This document shows, one piece after another, positions 44,857 through 54,900 of a stretch of 64,000 nucleotides of DNA. Every line of letters starts with the position of its first letter. The first letter of the stretch is position 1. The notes beneath the pieces are model-generated. The model did not search any database, was not told the DNA's origin, and saw nothing but the letters and a program-made list of their open reading frames with translations. The DNA is from Cladochytrium replicatum (lineage: Eukaryota > Chytridiomycota > Chytridiomycetes > Cladochytriales > Cladochytriaceae), in NCBI GenBank assembly GCA_025526935.1, contig JAHLKD010000024.1:434001-498000 (forward strand), written 5' to 3'. The translations under genes and the position numbers were made by a program.

Positions 44857-46932
44857 ATGGCCGCCGCGATATCCGCAAAAATCTTATTTGAAAACCAGCT
44901 CCGAAAGGTGCAATTGACGGCCGGTCCAAGCTCTTCCGCTATCTCTTGGGCCCAGTTGACTTCCCGATTGGAGGACTTGTTCAAGTTTCCCTCGTCATTC
45001 AAAACCTTCCAGTTGACTTACACGGACGATGATGGCGACACCATTGTCATTGATTCTGACAGGCCTGTCTTGTTATCAGAGGATGTCGATATATTTTAAC
45101 AGGTTTTTAATATTAGGGAGCTTTCCGATGTCGTCACCTTTTCCAAACGAGACGGACAGACTTCACTGCGATTCAATCTCTCCATTGGTAATTCGCCCGT
45201 GCTAGGGGTGAAAAATGCGTCTCTCGTAGCACCCGGTGCCGAACAGCTAAGCGACGATTCAGATGTCGACCCCGATTTTGTTCTTGTCTCTCCGCCTAGC
45301 TCGCCGCGCTCATCCTCCGAGCCGTCCCAATTTGAGCCGGAAAGCCCCATTGAGCGAAGGGATGAAATCAGTGAAATACACTCCCGCAGCATCGGAACAG
45401 CCTACCCAGCCTTTCAAAATGAAGCACTTGCCATTGTGAAGGAGACGGAGGAATTCAATTCTGAAGATTCACCTTCAACTGTTACGCCAGCTGCTGTTGT
45501 GGAAACTCCCAGCGATGGAGATGCCGCGGATGTGTTTCCCATTTCTGACATCCCAGAGATCGAACCAACTCTTTTGGTGGTTCCGTCAGTGCAGCCCAGC
45601 GAAGAGGCCGTCCAAGATAGCCAAGTCGATGATGACAAGCCGAGCCAAATTGACCTTATCAGTTTCACTGACGAGTCAGTAGCGGAAGTGGAGCAAGTTG
45701 CAACAGAAGACAAAAGCCAAGTTGAGACTGATGGTTTAGCGACCCAGTTATCCCAGCCAGAAGCCAGAGAGCAGGCTCGTCAGCAGCCAGTGTACGAGGA
45801 TCTCGACTCCTTTATTGCTGACACTCAACCTCTCATCAACAATATTATCGAAAGATTGGAATCCAACCCTCACTTTATTTCGTAAGTTCGACAATGGACT
45901 GCTTTCAAAGTTAACATGCGTTGCAGAGGATTATTGTCGCGCTTTGAGAGCCAGCTCTCAGGTTCCAACTGGGGAATTGCTGTTCTGCCTCCTCAAGCAC
46001 TCCACCTCTCTTCGTCAAGTGCAACACAATGGGGAATGGCCGACATCCATCCCCAGCCTTCTACCCCGACGGAGCAAGTTCGGAGCAGAGCTTTAAACAG
46101 GTTGCTCGGAGTGAACAAGCCAACCACCGTTCCCACCACGAACTGGAGCGGCGTGATCTGCGATGTGTGCAACAAAGTCAGCTTTTCTGGAGCTCGCTAC
46201 AAGTGTGCTGAGTGCTACGACTTTGACATGTGCGGCCAGTGCCACGACGACGGAGCTTTCCACCAGCACACTACCTTTGACGCTGTCCGCAGCATCAACG
46301 ACGTCTGGCGCAACATCGAGTGCGACGGCTGTGGAGTTCGCAGCTTGTTTGGCAAACGATACAAGTGCGCAGTGTGCAGAGATTACGACCTTTGCAGCCG
46401 CTGCTTTGGCTCAGGGAAGATCGAACATGAGGCTTCGCACGGCTTTGTTGCACTTGAGAAAGTCGCGAGGGCAGTTGAGGCTACCCAAAGCTCTGCGCCG
46501 TCAGCTGAACCCGTAGCCCCGACCACAGCTGCATCTTCGTCTCAGGTTTCTGCACCAGCTCCTTCAACATTTGAAGTCCCCATTTCTCGGGTTTCGTCGG
46601 TTGGTGCACCTCCGCCTCTCCCGCCGTACCCCGGAACTGCTAATGTTTCCGATGTCCGCATGCCCGGAAATTTCCCATCTGAGCCAGTCGCTCCGCACCC
46701 GCCTACAGAGCAAAACCAACGGTCTAGGCGAGCTCCAGAGAACAGGACTTACGCCAATGTGTTCGAGGACGCTCTTGTAAGCCACAACCTGCGTGAATGC
46801 CGTGAAATGTTGGCGTCTATGGGCTACTCGGGTCTTATTGATGACGACGTTCTGGTTCCGCTCTTGGAGCGCCATGACGGCGATGTTGGTGACGTCGTGC
46901 GTTACCTTTTGGACGAGGGGCTGATCGCTTGA
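44857..46932 (+). CDS. PB1-ZZ-ZZ-UBA protein, p62/NBR1-type selective autophagy receptor-like
   Basis: Two exons, 44857-45881 and 45927-46932, about 676 codons. Residues of about 1-115 form a PB1 domain with a basic ILFENQLRKVQL strand and an acidic OPCA box (YTDDDGDTIVIDSD). An in-frame TAA at 45097-45099 interrupts it, yet coding continues in frame (VFNIRELSDVVTFSKRDGQ). The TAA lies in an 18-nt GT...CAG segment (45085-45102) whose removal would keep frame. Near residue 141 SDVDPDFVLVSPP is a good LIR/AIM candidate. Two ZZ zinc fingers follow: CDVCNKVSFSGARYKCAECYD (about 420-465) and CDGCGVRSLFGKRYKCAVCRD (about 470-515). The C-terminus (NLRECREMLASMGYSGLIDD) is a UBA domain. No FW (NBR1) domain is seen, so the order is closer to p62/SQSTM1. 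Such proteins link ubiquitinated cargo to Atg8. Confidence 0.82.
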
Positions 46933-47399
46933 GTTGCGTCACTGTTTTCCTTTCCACCGCTTCCGCACCGTGTATTATTTGACTGGCCAATTATCATGTC
47001 TTTTTATTGTATATTGGTGTTTCTCATCCTCAAGGAGTTGACATTTCTGCGAGGATGCTGTTCCACGAAGTATTTTATTCTTAGCTGTACAAGAGGGAAG
47101 TACCAACGACGTTCAACAGTTGTGTCGTTGCTATTGTTCGCTAATGCCTCATTCTTTACAAACGTTTCAACAAACAAAAATCGATCATTTTACGACATTT
47201 TCTATTATATCCTTAAGCAGCAGAAAAAGAGGAAATTGAGCAAAAGGAGATAAATCGGTGCCTGCGGCAAACGACCCTTATTGGGGGAGGACATGCCGTT
47301 GGCGTTGTTGATATTGTTGGTATGACAGATTTGGATGATGTGAACCCCGTCTCCGCCTGAAATCTGCTGGTGCACTGATCGCCAACTGGGAAAAATTGG
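46933..47399. other. Intergenic between convergent genes
   Basis: 3' regions of two convergent genes. AT-rich, with an A-rich stretch near 47225 and no coding signal. Confidence 0.4.
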
Positions 47400-48457
47400 T
47401 TAATCTTTGATAGAACGATGCCCACCGTCTAAGAGAATACGCACCTCTATATCTCTGACCCAAAACTTGGCGAACGCCGCACCAATATTTCCCATAACCG
47501 ACCGCACGGGAACGCTAACCAGGATCACCCGGACAAGCAATAAACACCCAATGCCGATCCACAAGCTCGTATACTCCATCGGCGCATCATCCGCACGCAC
47601 CCATAGTGGATCGTCACCATCCTCCGGCGATATGCTGAAATCCGTCGGCAGTATGACGTATTGAAGGGGGGGCTGAGGTTTGTACACCTGCTTTTGGATC
47701 TGCTGAGACTCAGGGACCATCGGCGCCTTTCGAATCTGCAATGCGAGGAACCTGTCAGCTAGGGGGACGAGCAGATCATTTTGGCGCGGGAGAGGTTCCG
47801 GTCGTGCGCTTCGCGACAGGCGGAAAACAGACGACATTGATTTGTCAGTTCGAGGAGCTGGAGACACGTTGGAGGAGTACGTATACAACAGGTTGAACGA
47901 GCACAGTGCTTCGTTGAATTCGGGGGCAAGGTCTGCATCGGTAACGTTATAATCCCAAAAGAATTCATCTGGAAAGCACAATCAACCATGCATTGGAATA
48001 CAACCCGTTAAATTCGACGCACCCTTGGGGTTGTAAACGATGGTTTCCTCTGCATTCACGGATAATCCCCCATCTTTTCCTCCTGCGCATCGCAAACCTT
48101 CCATATCATATTGGTCAGGCCATACTCTCAATCGTGCGATGCACATTGGCCTACCTATCGTCATCTGTACCCGGTAAAAGTTCCTTCGCTTTTGAATGCC
48201 GCCGCCTTTGTACTCCAGGGTCATGTTCACTATCTCCCCAACATAGATTGCCTTTGCCGTTGATGGCGCGCCGAACCATATGTGAAGTGCATCACTCTTT
48301 GTTTGAACTGCGTCGAGTACTCGGTCTTTTCGGATTTATAGCGGTTATTTAACAGTCCAAGTCTAATGAACCTGTTTGACTCACCGAAGAGCGACCATGC
48401 AAGGAGCACCAGAGCAAGTGCGGCGATCTGAAGGAGACCAATGAAGACTCGCCACAT
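47400..48457 (-). CDS. Uncharacterised two-TM membrane protein
   Basis: Starts at the ATG at 48457 (MWRVFIGLLQIAALALVLLA), a signal anchor. An intron with donor GTGAGTC near 48384 joins WSLF to DRVLDAVQTKSDALHIWFG, and the lumenal part continues APSTAKAIYVGEIVNMTLEY and MTIGRPMCIARLRVWPDQYD, with beta-rich composition. A second intron leads to DEFFWDYNVTDADLAPEFNE. A second transmembrane helix is YTSLWIGIGCLLLVRVILVSV near the C-terminus, followed by a short basic tail ending HRSIKD. I do not recognise the family. The topology suggests an ER/Golgi or plasma-membrane protein with a folded lumenal domain. Confidence 0.7.
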
Positions 48458-48639
48458 AGATAGCTGCTGCCAAATTTTTGGCCTACTTCGACGGAGCACC
48501 ACAGTGAGTTTGCCTTCACGTGTTTTGTCTGTGATTTCAACTTTATTTGGGGGGGGGGTTCGAAAGTATCGCGATTTTATTGTAATCCTTTAGGATAGCC
48601 TAAATTGATGTTCTGTCCTCCTTTACTTCTGCTTCCTTC

Positions 48640-49075
<436 letters not shown>

Positions 49076-49810
49076 AATGCAGATGATCGATTGTTGTGTT
49101 CAAAGCAACGCGTATCACGGGGAGCAGCGAAAAGCAACAAGATCATTACACTAAAAAATGACATTTCTGAGGGCGATTATTTCCAATGGAGCTGTCATTA
49201 AGATAAAAGAAAAGCATCAATCGCTATAAGGCAAAGCCCACTTTTCACATTTGCTCATAGTAAAAGCCAAAGAAATTCTCTTCAGCACAAGTCATTGCAT
49301 GATAATTAATTCTGTTCAGCACTAGGAGATAGTCATTCCATGAAAATTCATCGGTGCTTGCAGTCCATCAGTGCATACAATCAATAAAGCTTAGGGAGTT
49401 GTTTTAAATGTCATAATGTGTTGTGCTGATATTGTGAGAATGTGAGTTAACTACTATGTTGAACGAAAAACAAAGCGCCAAATTCTTTCAGCATTCACTA
49501 CATTTTGCATGTTTTGGTACATACCCAGAAGATGGATGTTCAATATTCTCGTTTTGTTTTATTTTGTTTGAACAGCAGTGAGAGTCCAAACAATCAACCA
49601 ATAAAATGAAGGTTGAAGCAGATTGCTCCAATGTCATCAAAACTACTCAAATTATGAAGTCTTGCCTTCCGTTCATCCCTTTGTCTCCACATTCCAAAAT
49701 ACTTCTGGGATAAACTCTAATGAGCGAGGAAAAATAGATCAAACAATCTTTCTTGTAATCTATGGTTTCTACTCATTCCGAGCTTTACATACATCTGTCC
49801 GCAATTTCTC
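49076..49810. other. Intergenic, no gene seen
   Basis: AT-rich upstream region of histone H4. No domain-bearing ORF, no RNA gene. Confidence 0.4.
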
Positions 49811-50072
49811 CACCCCACGTTTGATGAGCATGTAGACAACAGGTACCTTCAACCACCACAGAGATAACTGCCACCTGCGCAGACAACAGAGACTTACCTC
49901 AATTTCCAAAATATATAAACCGTTTGTACACGGAAAATGCGCACCCCACGTTTGATGAGCATGTAGACGACAGGTACCGTCAACCACCACAGGGATATCT
50001 GCCACCTGCGCAGACAGCAGAGACTTACTTTAAATTCCAAAATATATATACCGGTTGTACACGGAAAATGCG
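49811..50072 (-). repeat. Tandem duplication, 2 x 131 bp, at the 3' flank of tRNA-Phe
   Basis: Unit 1 is 49811-49941 and unit 2 is 49942-50072; both begin CACCCCACGTTTGATGAGCA and end TACACGGAAAATGCG. They differ by about a dozen substitutions. The AAAA of ACGGAAAATG is, on the minus strand, the first TTTT after the tRNA and so probably its Pol III terminator. Confidence 0.9.
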
Positions 50073-50076
50073 TCTT

Positions 50077-50149
50077 GCGCCCTCCCGGGATTGAACCGGG
50101 GACCTTAAGATCTTCAGTCTTACGCTACTCCCAGCTGAGCTAAGGACGC
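50077..50149 (-). tRNA. tRNA-Phe (GAA)
   Basis: On the minus strand the 73-nt sequence starts GCGTCCTTAGCTCAGC. The acceptor stem GCGTCCT pairs with AGGGCGC (one G-U). The anticodon arm TAAGA-CTGAAGA-TCTTA has a perfect 5-bp stem and anticodon GAA. The T arm CCCGG-TTCAATC-CCGGG is perfect. The D arm is slightly odd: GCTC faces TAGC, leaving three pairs and one extra loop base. No intron and no encoded CCA, as expected for a nuclear tRNA. A minus-strand TTTT terminator lies just downstream. Confidence 0.93.
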
Positions 50150-50160
50150 CTATAATAACT

Positions 50161-50452
50161 CATAGTGGCTCAGTCGGTACGAATGCGACTTTTCAAAGCT
50201 AAACTCCGCGGTTCGAATCCTATAGGGGACTGGATTCGAATTTCCTACGAAATATATCTCTCGCAATATCGTGTCACGTGCAAGTACCGCGCCACACCTC
50301 CTTCGATTCGCCATTGCCTTCGCTCCTCTTTCCTACGGCTCGCACGGCTCCCCAAGTACTGAAGATTCCAAATCTTGGTTGAAGTACACGTGGGTGACAT
50401 GTACTGATTAAGCATTGTCAATACATGTTATAACATTCAAAAAAAAAAAAAA

Positions 50453-50453
<1 letters not shown>
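50161..50453 (+). mobile_element. tRNA-derived SINE with LINE-like 3' tail
   Basis: The head has an A-box-like TGGCTCAGTCGG (about 50166) and a perfect B-box GGTTCGAATCC (about 50211) at tRNA spacing, but cloverleaf pairing is poor, so it is a tRNA relic. The 3' part contains TTCCTACGGCTCGCACGGCT and CCCCA, also present in the 3' UTR of LINE A1 at about 55308-55333. The last part (GTGACATGTACTGATT ... ACATTC) is a diverged version of the LINE tail GTGATATGTATTGGTT ... AGTTC, and it ends in 15 A (50439-50453). A tRNA head plus a LINE-related tail plus poly(A) is the standard SINE plan. Confidence 0.65.

Positions 50454-50454
<1 letters not shown>

Positions 50455-50505
<51 letters not shown>
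50455..50505 (+). repeat. (CT)n microsatellite at 5' end of LINE A1
   Basis: About 25 CT units, uninterrupted, between a poly(A) and the first ATG of the element. A longer interrupted version occurs at the matching place in copy A2 (58493-58565). Confidence 0.97.
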
Positions 50506-50508
<3 letters not shown>

Positions 50509-50587
50509 AATCAATGCCGCCTCCCAGCGCTCCGCATGCGCAGCCGCCTGATGCGCCGCATGCCGCGCCGCCCGCCGCACCCCCGCT

Positions 50588-51910
50588 GTGCCCCCTGATG
50601 GACTTTCTGGTGGCACCGTGATTTTTGAGGCCCGTTCGCACCCCCGTGCCTCCTCTGTTGAAAATTCCGCTCCACAGCTTCCATTCTCTGCTCCTGCCTC
50701 TCCAATTCACTGGGCCGATGATGTGAATATGGGGGAGGATGAAAATGCCGAATCACGTGACTTCCGATCACGTGACCGACGCGCCAAAAGACCTGCTGAA
50801 CATGAATTGCCCCGTGGTCGCTCCCGTTCTCGTTCCCGATCACATCTGACGGGTGTCCGGGTTCTTGCTGCTGTGGCTGCTCCCTCGAGTGTTGCATCTC
50901 TGGCCGATCTCCGTGTCGTTCTCACTCAGATGCGATCTGTTTGTGCAACCTTTGATCCGTTGGCGATGCTGGATCCTATGCTTGCACATTTGCCGAGGGA
51001 CACTCCTGCTGAATTTTTTAGTGTTTGTCGTGATATGGCCGAGGATCTGGTGGGTCGCTTTGGGAGGCCGCTGCCTTCGCCTTCACCTCCGGTTGCCCCT
51101 GTCTCCCGCCATGATGATGTGGCTGCGCCTGTGTGCCTTCCCCCTAGACAACTGCATGGTAATCCTTCAATTCAGGACGATCTTGGGAACTCTGGTGCTC
51201 CTGGCCCTCGCCCCCCGTCTAGTCGACCTGCCCCACGTGGACCTCGTGGTCCACGCACTTATGCCGCTGCTGCTGCCAATGCCCGTGCCCGTGTGCTTGA
51301 GAGTCTCCCCACACTGAGTGCTGAATCTCGTACAGAAGCTGTCAGGACTGCCCTTGCTGGTCGTGACCCCACTTCGAATGTCAGCCTTCGTGGCCCTCGG
51401 CCTGTCGTATTCTATCCTCCGACCTCTCCGCTGCTGGTCTCCCCACCTGCTGATCTTCAGGCCCGTGTGGATGATTTGACCACTGTGTACATCAAGGACA
51501 TCATGAGACAGCGGCTCGGCTTTGTGCGGACCATGCTGAGGGCTCTCTTGGGCGATGAGGTGGTGCGTGGTATCTGCCACATCAGTTTCGTTGGTCGCAA
51601 CATTGCTTCCTTTATCTGTATTTGCTCAACCGCAATTGCTCTCCGTGCGCACTTCTCCACCCAGGAAGCTTCCACTGACGAATCAAACCCTGACTTTCTT
51701 CGCCGAGCCTCTACTCTGCCTTTGGAGCAGCGGGAGGCTGCGGTCAGGGAAGTTGTTCACAAGAGATATGCACATATCCTCAGTTCAGTTACTGATCCTG
51801 CTATTTTCCTGTATGTCCGTGGTCAGCTCCCCATGGATGCTCAGGAAACTGTGCTGGACAGTGCCCGCGGGATTGCGCGTCAGCCTCGCTCAACCCATCT
51901 TCGTCAATGA
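50588..51910 (+). CDS. LINE A1 ORF1 protein (nucleic-acid-binding type)
   Basis: An open frame of 440 codons ending in TGA at 51908-51910. In frame, the first ATG is at 50729 (MGEDENAESRD). In copy A2 the equivalent frame starts at an ATG 8 nt after the (CT)n tract (MPPPSTPHAAPPSAPPAVPP). In A1 one C is missing from the C-run before GCTGTGCCCC (about 50581-50584), which puts the same first ATG (50514) out of frame. The protein is Pro-rich, then Arg/Ser-rich (GRSRSRSRSHL), with a C-terminal folded part (RQRLGFVRTMLRALLGDEVV, ICHISFVGRNIASFICI) resembling ORF1 proteins of fungal LINEs. No CCHC knuckle was seen. Confidence 0.8.
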   Translation: MPPDGLSGGTVIFEARSHPRASSVENSAPQLPFSAPASPIHWADDVNMGEDENAESRDFRSRDRRAKRPAEHELPRGRSRSRSRSHLTGVRVLAAVAAPSSVASLADLRVVLTQMRSVCATFDPLAMLDPMLAHLPRDTPAEFFSVCRDMAEDLVGRFGRPLPSPSPPVAPVSRHDDVAAPVCLPPRQLHGNPSIQDDLGNSGAPGPRPPSSRPAPRGPRGPRTYAAAAANARARVLESLPTLSAESRTEAVRTALAGRDPTSNVSLRGPRPVVFYPPTSPLLVSPPADLQARVDDLTTVYIKDIMRQRLGFVRTMLRALLGDEVVRGICHISFVGRNIASFICICSTAIALRAHFSTQEASTDESNPDFLRRASTLPLEQREAAVREVVHKRYAHILSSVTDPAIFLYVRGQLPMDAQETVLDSARGIARQPRSTHLRQ

Positions 51911-54900
51911 TTAGTGTTCGAGTTGGTACCTTCAATTGTCGCAATTTGAGCTTTGGAGTTCTTGATTCACTGTTTCGTTTTATGCGCGCAAATCACATTG
52001 TTTTTCTGCTCCTGACTGAAACACACCTTTTTCCTTTAGACCCGCTGCCTTCTCCAGATTTGATTTTTGACACTCGTTTTTCTCCTGGGTCATCGGGCAC
52101 ACGACGGGCTGGTGTGGGAGTCTTGATCAATCGCAGTCTTTGTAGAGCTTCTGATTTCCGTCTCGTTTCTAGTTATGGTGGCACCTCTCTATGGTTTACA
52201 TTTCGTGGGCTTTTGGTTGGAGGGTATTATTTGCCTCCGTGTGGTATTGCTCAGGACCCCTTCCTTGAAGAGTTTATTGCTTCACTTCCTCAACATGTCC
52301 CGTCGTCTCCGTGCCCTGTTCTTTTGTTGGGCGATTTCAATGCCCGTTTTTTAGCTACTGGTGATCATTCTTCAAATCGTAGGGGTAGGTTGTTTGAGCA
52401 ATTTATTTCTGCCGCTAGTTTCTCTCTAGTTAAGCACCCTTCCTGTCATAACCCCACATTTTCTTCTCGCAATGGTGACTCCATTATCGATTTGTTGTTT
52501 GTCAATCCTCTGCTTCAATGTGATCCTATTTCTTACATAGTTCATAGTCGTCTAGCCGACGGCGAGTTTATGCCTTGGGCTTCTGACCATTTTCCGGTTA
52601 CAGCTGTTTTTTCTTTTGCTCCTCCCAATGCCAGCGCTCCCTCTGCTGCACCCCCCCACAAGCGCTGGGCTGCTCATCTGTTGCGTGAACCTGCTGTCTT
52701 TCAAGCAATGGAGGATGTGGGACATTTGTTTTTTGATCCCACCCTTGCTGATGTCAATGCTGCACTCAGTCCAATTTTAGAAGCTCCCGCCTTTGCCCAA
52801 ATGTCTGTGGATGTTGCACAGGGATGTATTGACTCTGCATTGGATATTATTTTGTCCTTTGTTACTTCATGTGCTGCTTGTGTCATTGGACCCCCCAGTT
52901 TAGTTCGCCGTCGCCCTGCCCTGCCATTGTTGCCGCCGCATTTAGTGGCCTTGCGACGGAGCTACTTACTTGCTCATAAGCACTATTTAGCTGTTTCTTC
53001 CTGTGATGATCCTGATCCTGGTTTAGTTGAGTATTGCCGCTTGGAGCGTGACCGGCTATCGCGTGAGCGTGTCAAAGCTTTTCGTACTTGGTCTCTTTCT
53101 CAGCGAGCTCGAGAGGCTTCTGGCGACAATATGTTTAGTTCTTCTCCTAGTTCTTTAACCGAGGTTAGCAAAGTTCTTTCCACCGCGCGTAGGTGTCATC
53201 AACGGCGCTCAGCTGCAAGTGGTTTATTGTCTGATCCTGCCTCTTTATCTCATTATCGCAATCACTTTGCCTCCGTTTATCAGACTCAGTTTGCACAATC
53301 CTCTGCCAGTGCAGAACACGTTCGTCTACATGCGCTGAATGATTCTGTGTCAGTTAGTGTTAGTGACTTTGTTTGTGCTATTCGTTCTTCCCCAAACAAC
53401 TCTGCTCCTGGCTCAAACCATATTCCAGCTGAGTTATTTAAGCCATTAGCTTCTGATGTTGCTATCCTTTTTGTTCAACTTTCAAACGCTATTTTCCGTT
53501 CAGGTTTGTCGCCCTCTGCCTGGAATGCTGGCTTGTTGTTACCTGTTTGGAAGAATAAGGGTTCCATTGGTGATATTAGTCAGTACCGCCCCATTACTTT
53601 AACCAATGTTGATAGAAAAATCTTTGAGCGTACCCTGCTTCCTATGCTTGTAGCTCATGTTGGTAAACTTGATCCCGCCCAAGCTGGTTTCCAGGCCAAT
53701 CGTTCAGGTGTTGAGTGTGTTTTTGCATTAGATGCTACCCTTCGACGGGCTTCCCGCACTGCTCTGCCTTATTGTGTTACTTTCTTAGATATTAAAGCAG
53801 CGTATGATACTGTGCATAGGCCTCTTTTGTGGGAACGTCTTCGTCAATTTCCCAGAATTCCAAACCGTTTGATCTCTGTTTTGATGAGTATGTTTGATCG
53901 TTGTTCTTCTCAGGTTGTTGTAGAGAATCGTTCTTCTGATTTGTTTTCGCTTCCACGAGGTCTTTTTCAAGGTTCTGTTTTGTCTCCGTTCTTGTACTCA
54001 GTTTTCATCAATCCTTTAGCACAGCTCCTTCGTCGTGAATCTTCTCATCTTGCTAGGTTTTCTTATAACACTCCTGTTTTCAATTCGTTGTTTTTTGCTG
54101 ATGACATAGCTTTGTTTTCTGCCACCCCTGAGCAGGCCCAACGTGCATTGAAAATTTGTGAAGATTTTGCTTTAGCTTCTCATTTTGTGTTTTCACCTTC
54201 AAAGTGTGCTGTGTTATCTTCTCAACGGTTACCCACCCCCTTGAAGCTTCATGGCTCTGCCCTCCCTGTAGAGGTTTCATTTAGATACCTTGGTCACTAT
54301 TTTACTATTGAAGGGTTTGATCTTGCTGCAACTATTGATCATCGCTTAGAGAAAGCTCGTGCCTCATTGTATCTTTTTGCACCTTATGTCTCGTACTTTG
54401 GTGGGTCTGCTCCTCGTGTTGCCAGGTTGTTGTTTTTGTCTTTTATTAGACCTTCACTTGAGTTTGGTTTAGCACTTATTCGGCCATCCACTGCTCAGCT
54501 TCAGGTACTCGAGCGTTTTTGTTATCATGCACTGTGTCGTCTGTTTTCGATAGCCCATACCACTTCGCGTGTTGGTTTGTTGCTGTTAGCGCAAATTCCT
54601 ACTTTTGAGTTCAGGCTGAAGTACCTTCAGGCACGTATGTTTGCTCGCTGGTCTAGTGATTCCAGCCCTCTGTTACCAGCTGCTGTGTTGCAATTCTATC
54701 GGTCATCTCCAGTCGGTTATGGTTCATCTCCTTATTTTTCCGCTTGTCACAATGATCTCATTGTTCCTATGCCTGTTGTGCCCCCACTTCATCCGTTGAT
54801 GTTGCATTTTCAGTCTTTAGCTGTTGCACATAATGGACCAATTGCAGTTTCGTTTGCCCCTGTCCGCAATTTGAAACTTCGCCACCCTTTGTTGCTACCC

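Noticed and set aside
50161-50233. A second genuine tRNA next to tRNA-Phe
   Set aside because: A- and B-boxes are present, but acceptor and T stems do not pair, and a LINE-like tail with poly(A) follows; called a SINE head instead.
50455-50505. CRISPR-like or functional repeat at the CT tract
   Set aside because: Simple dinucleotide microsatellite; no spacers, and the genome is eukaryotic.
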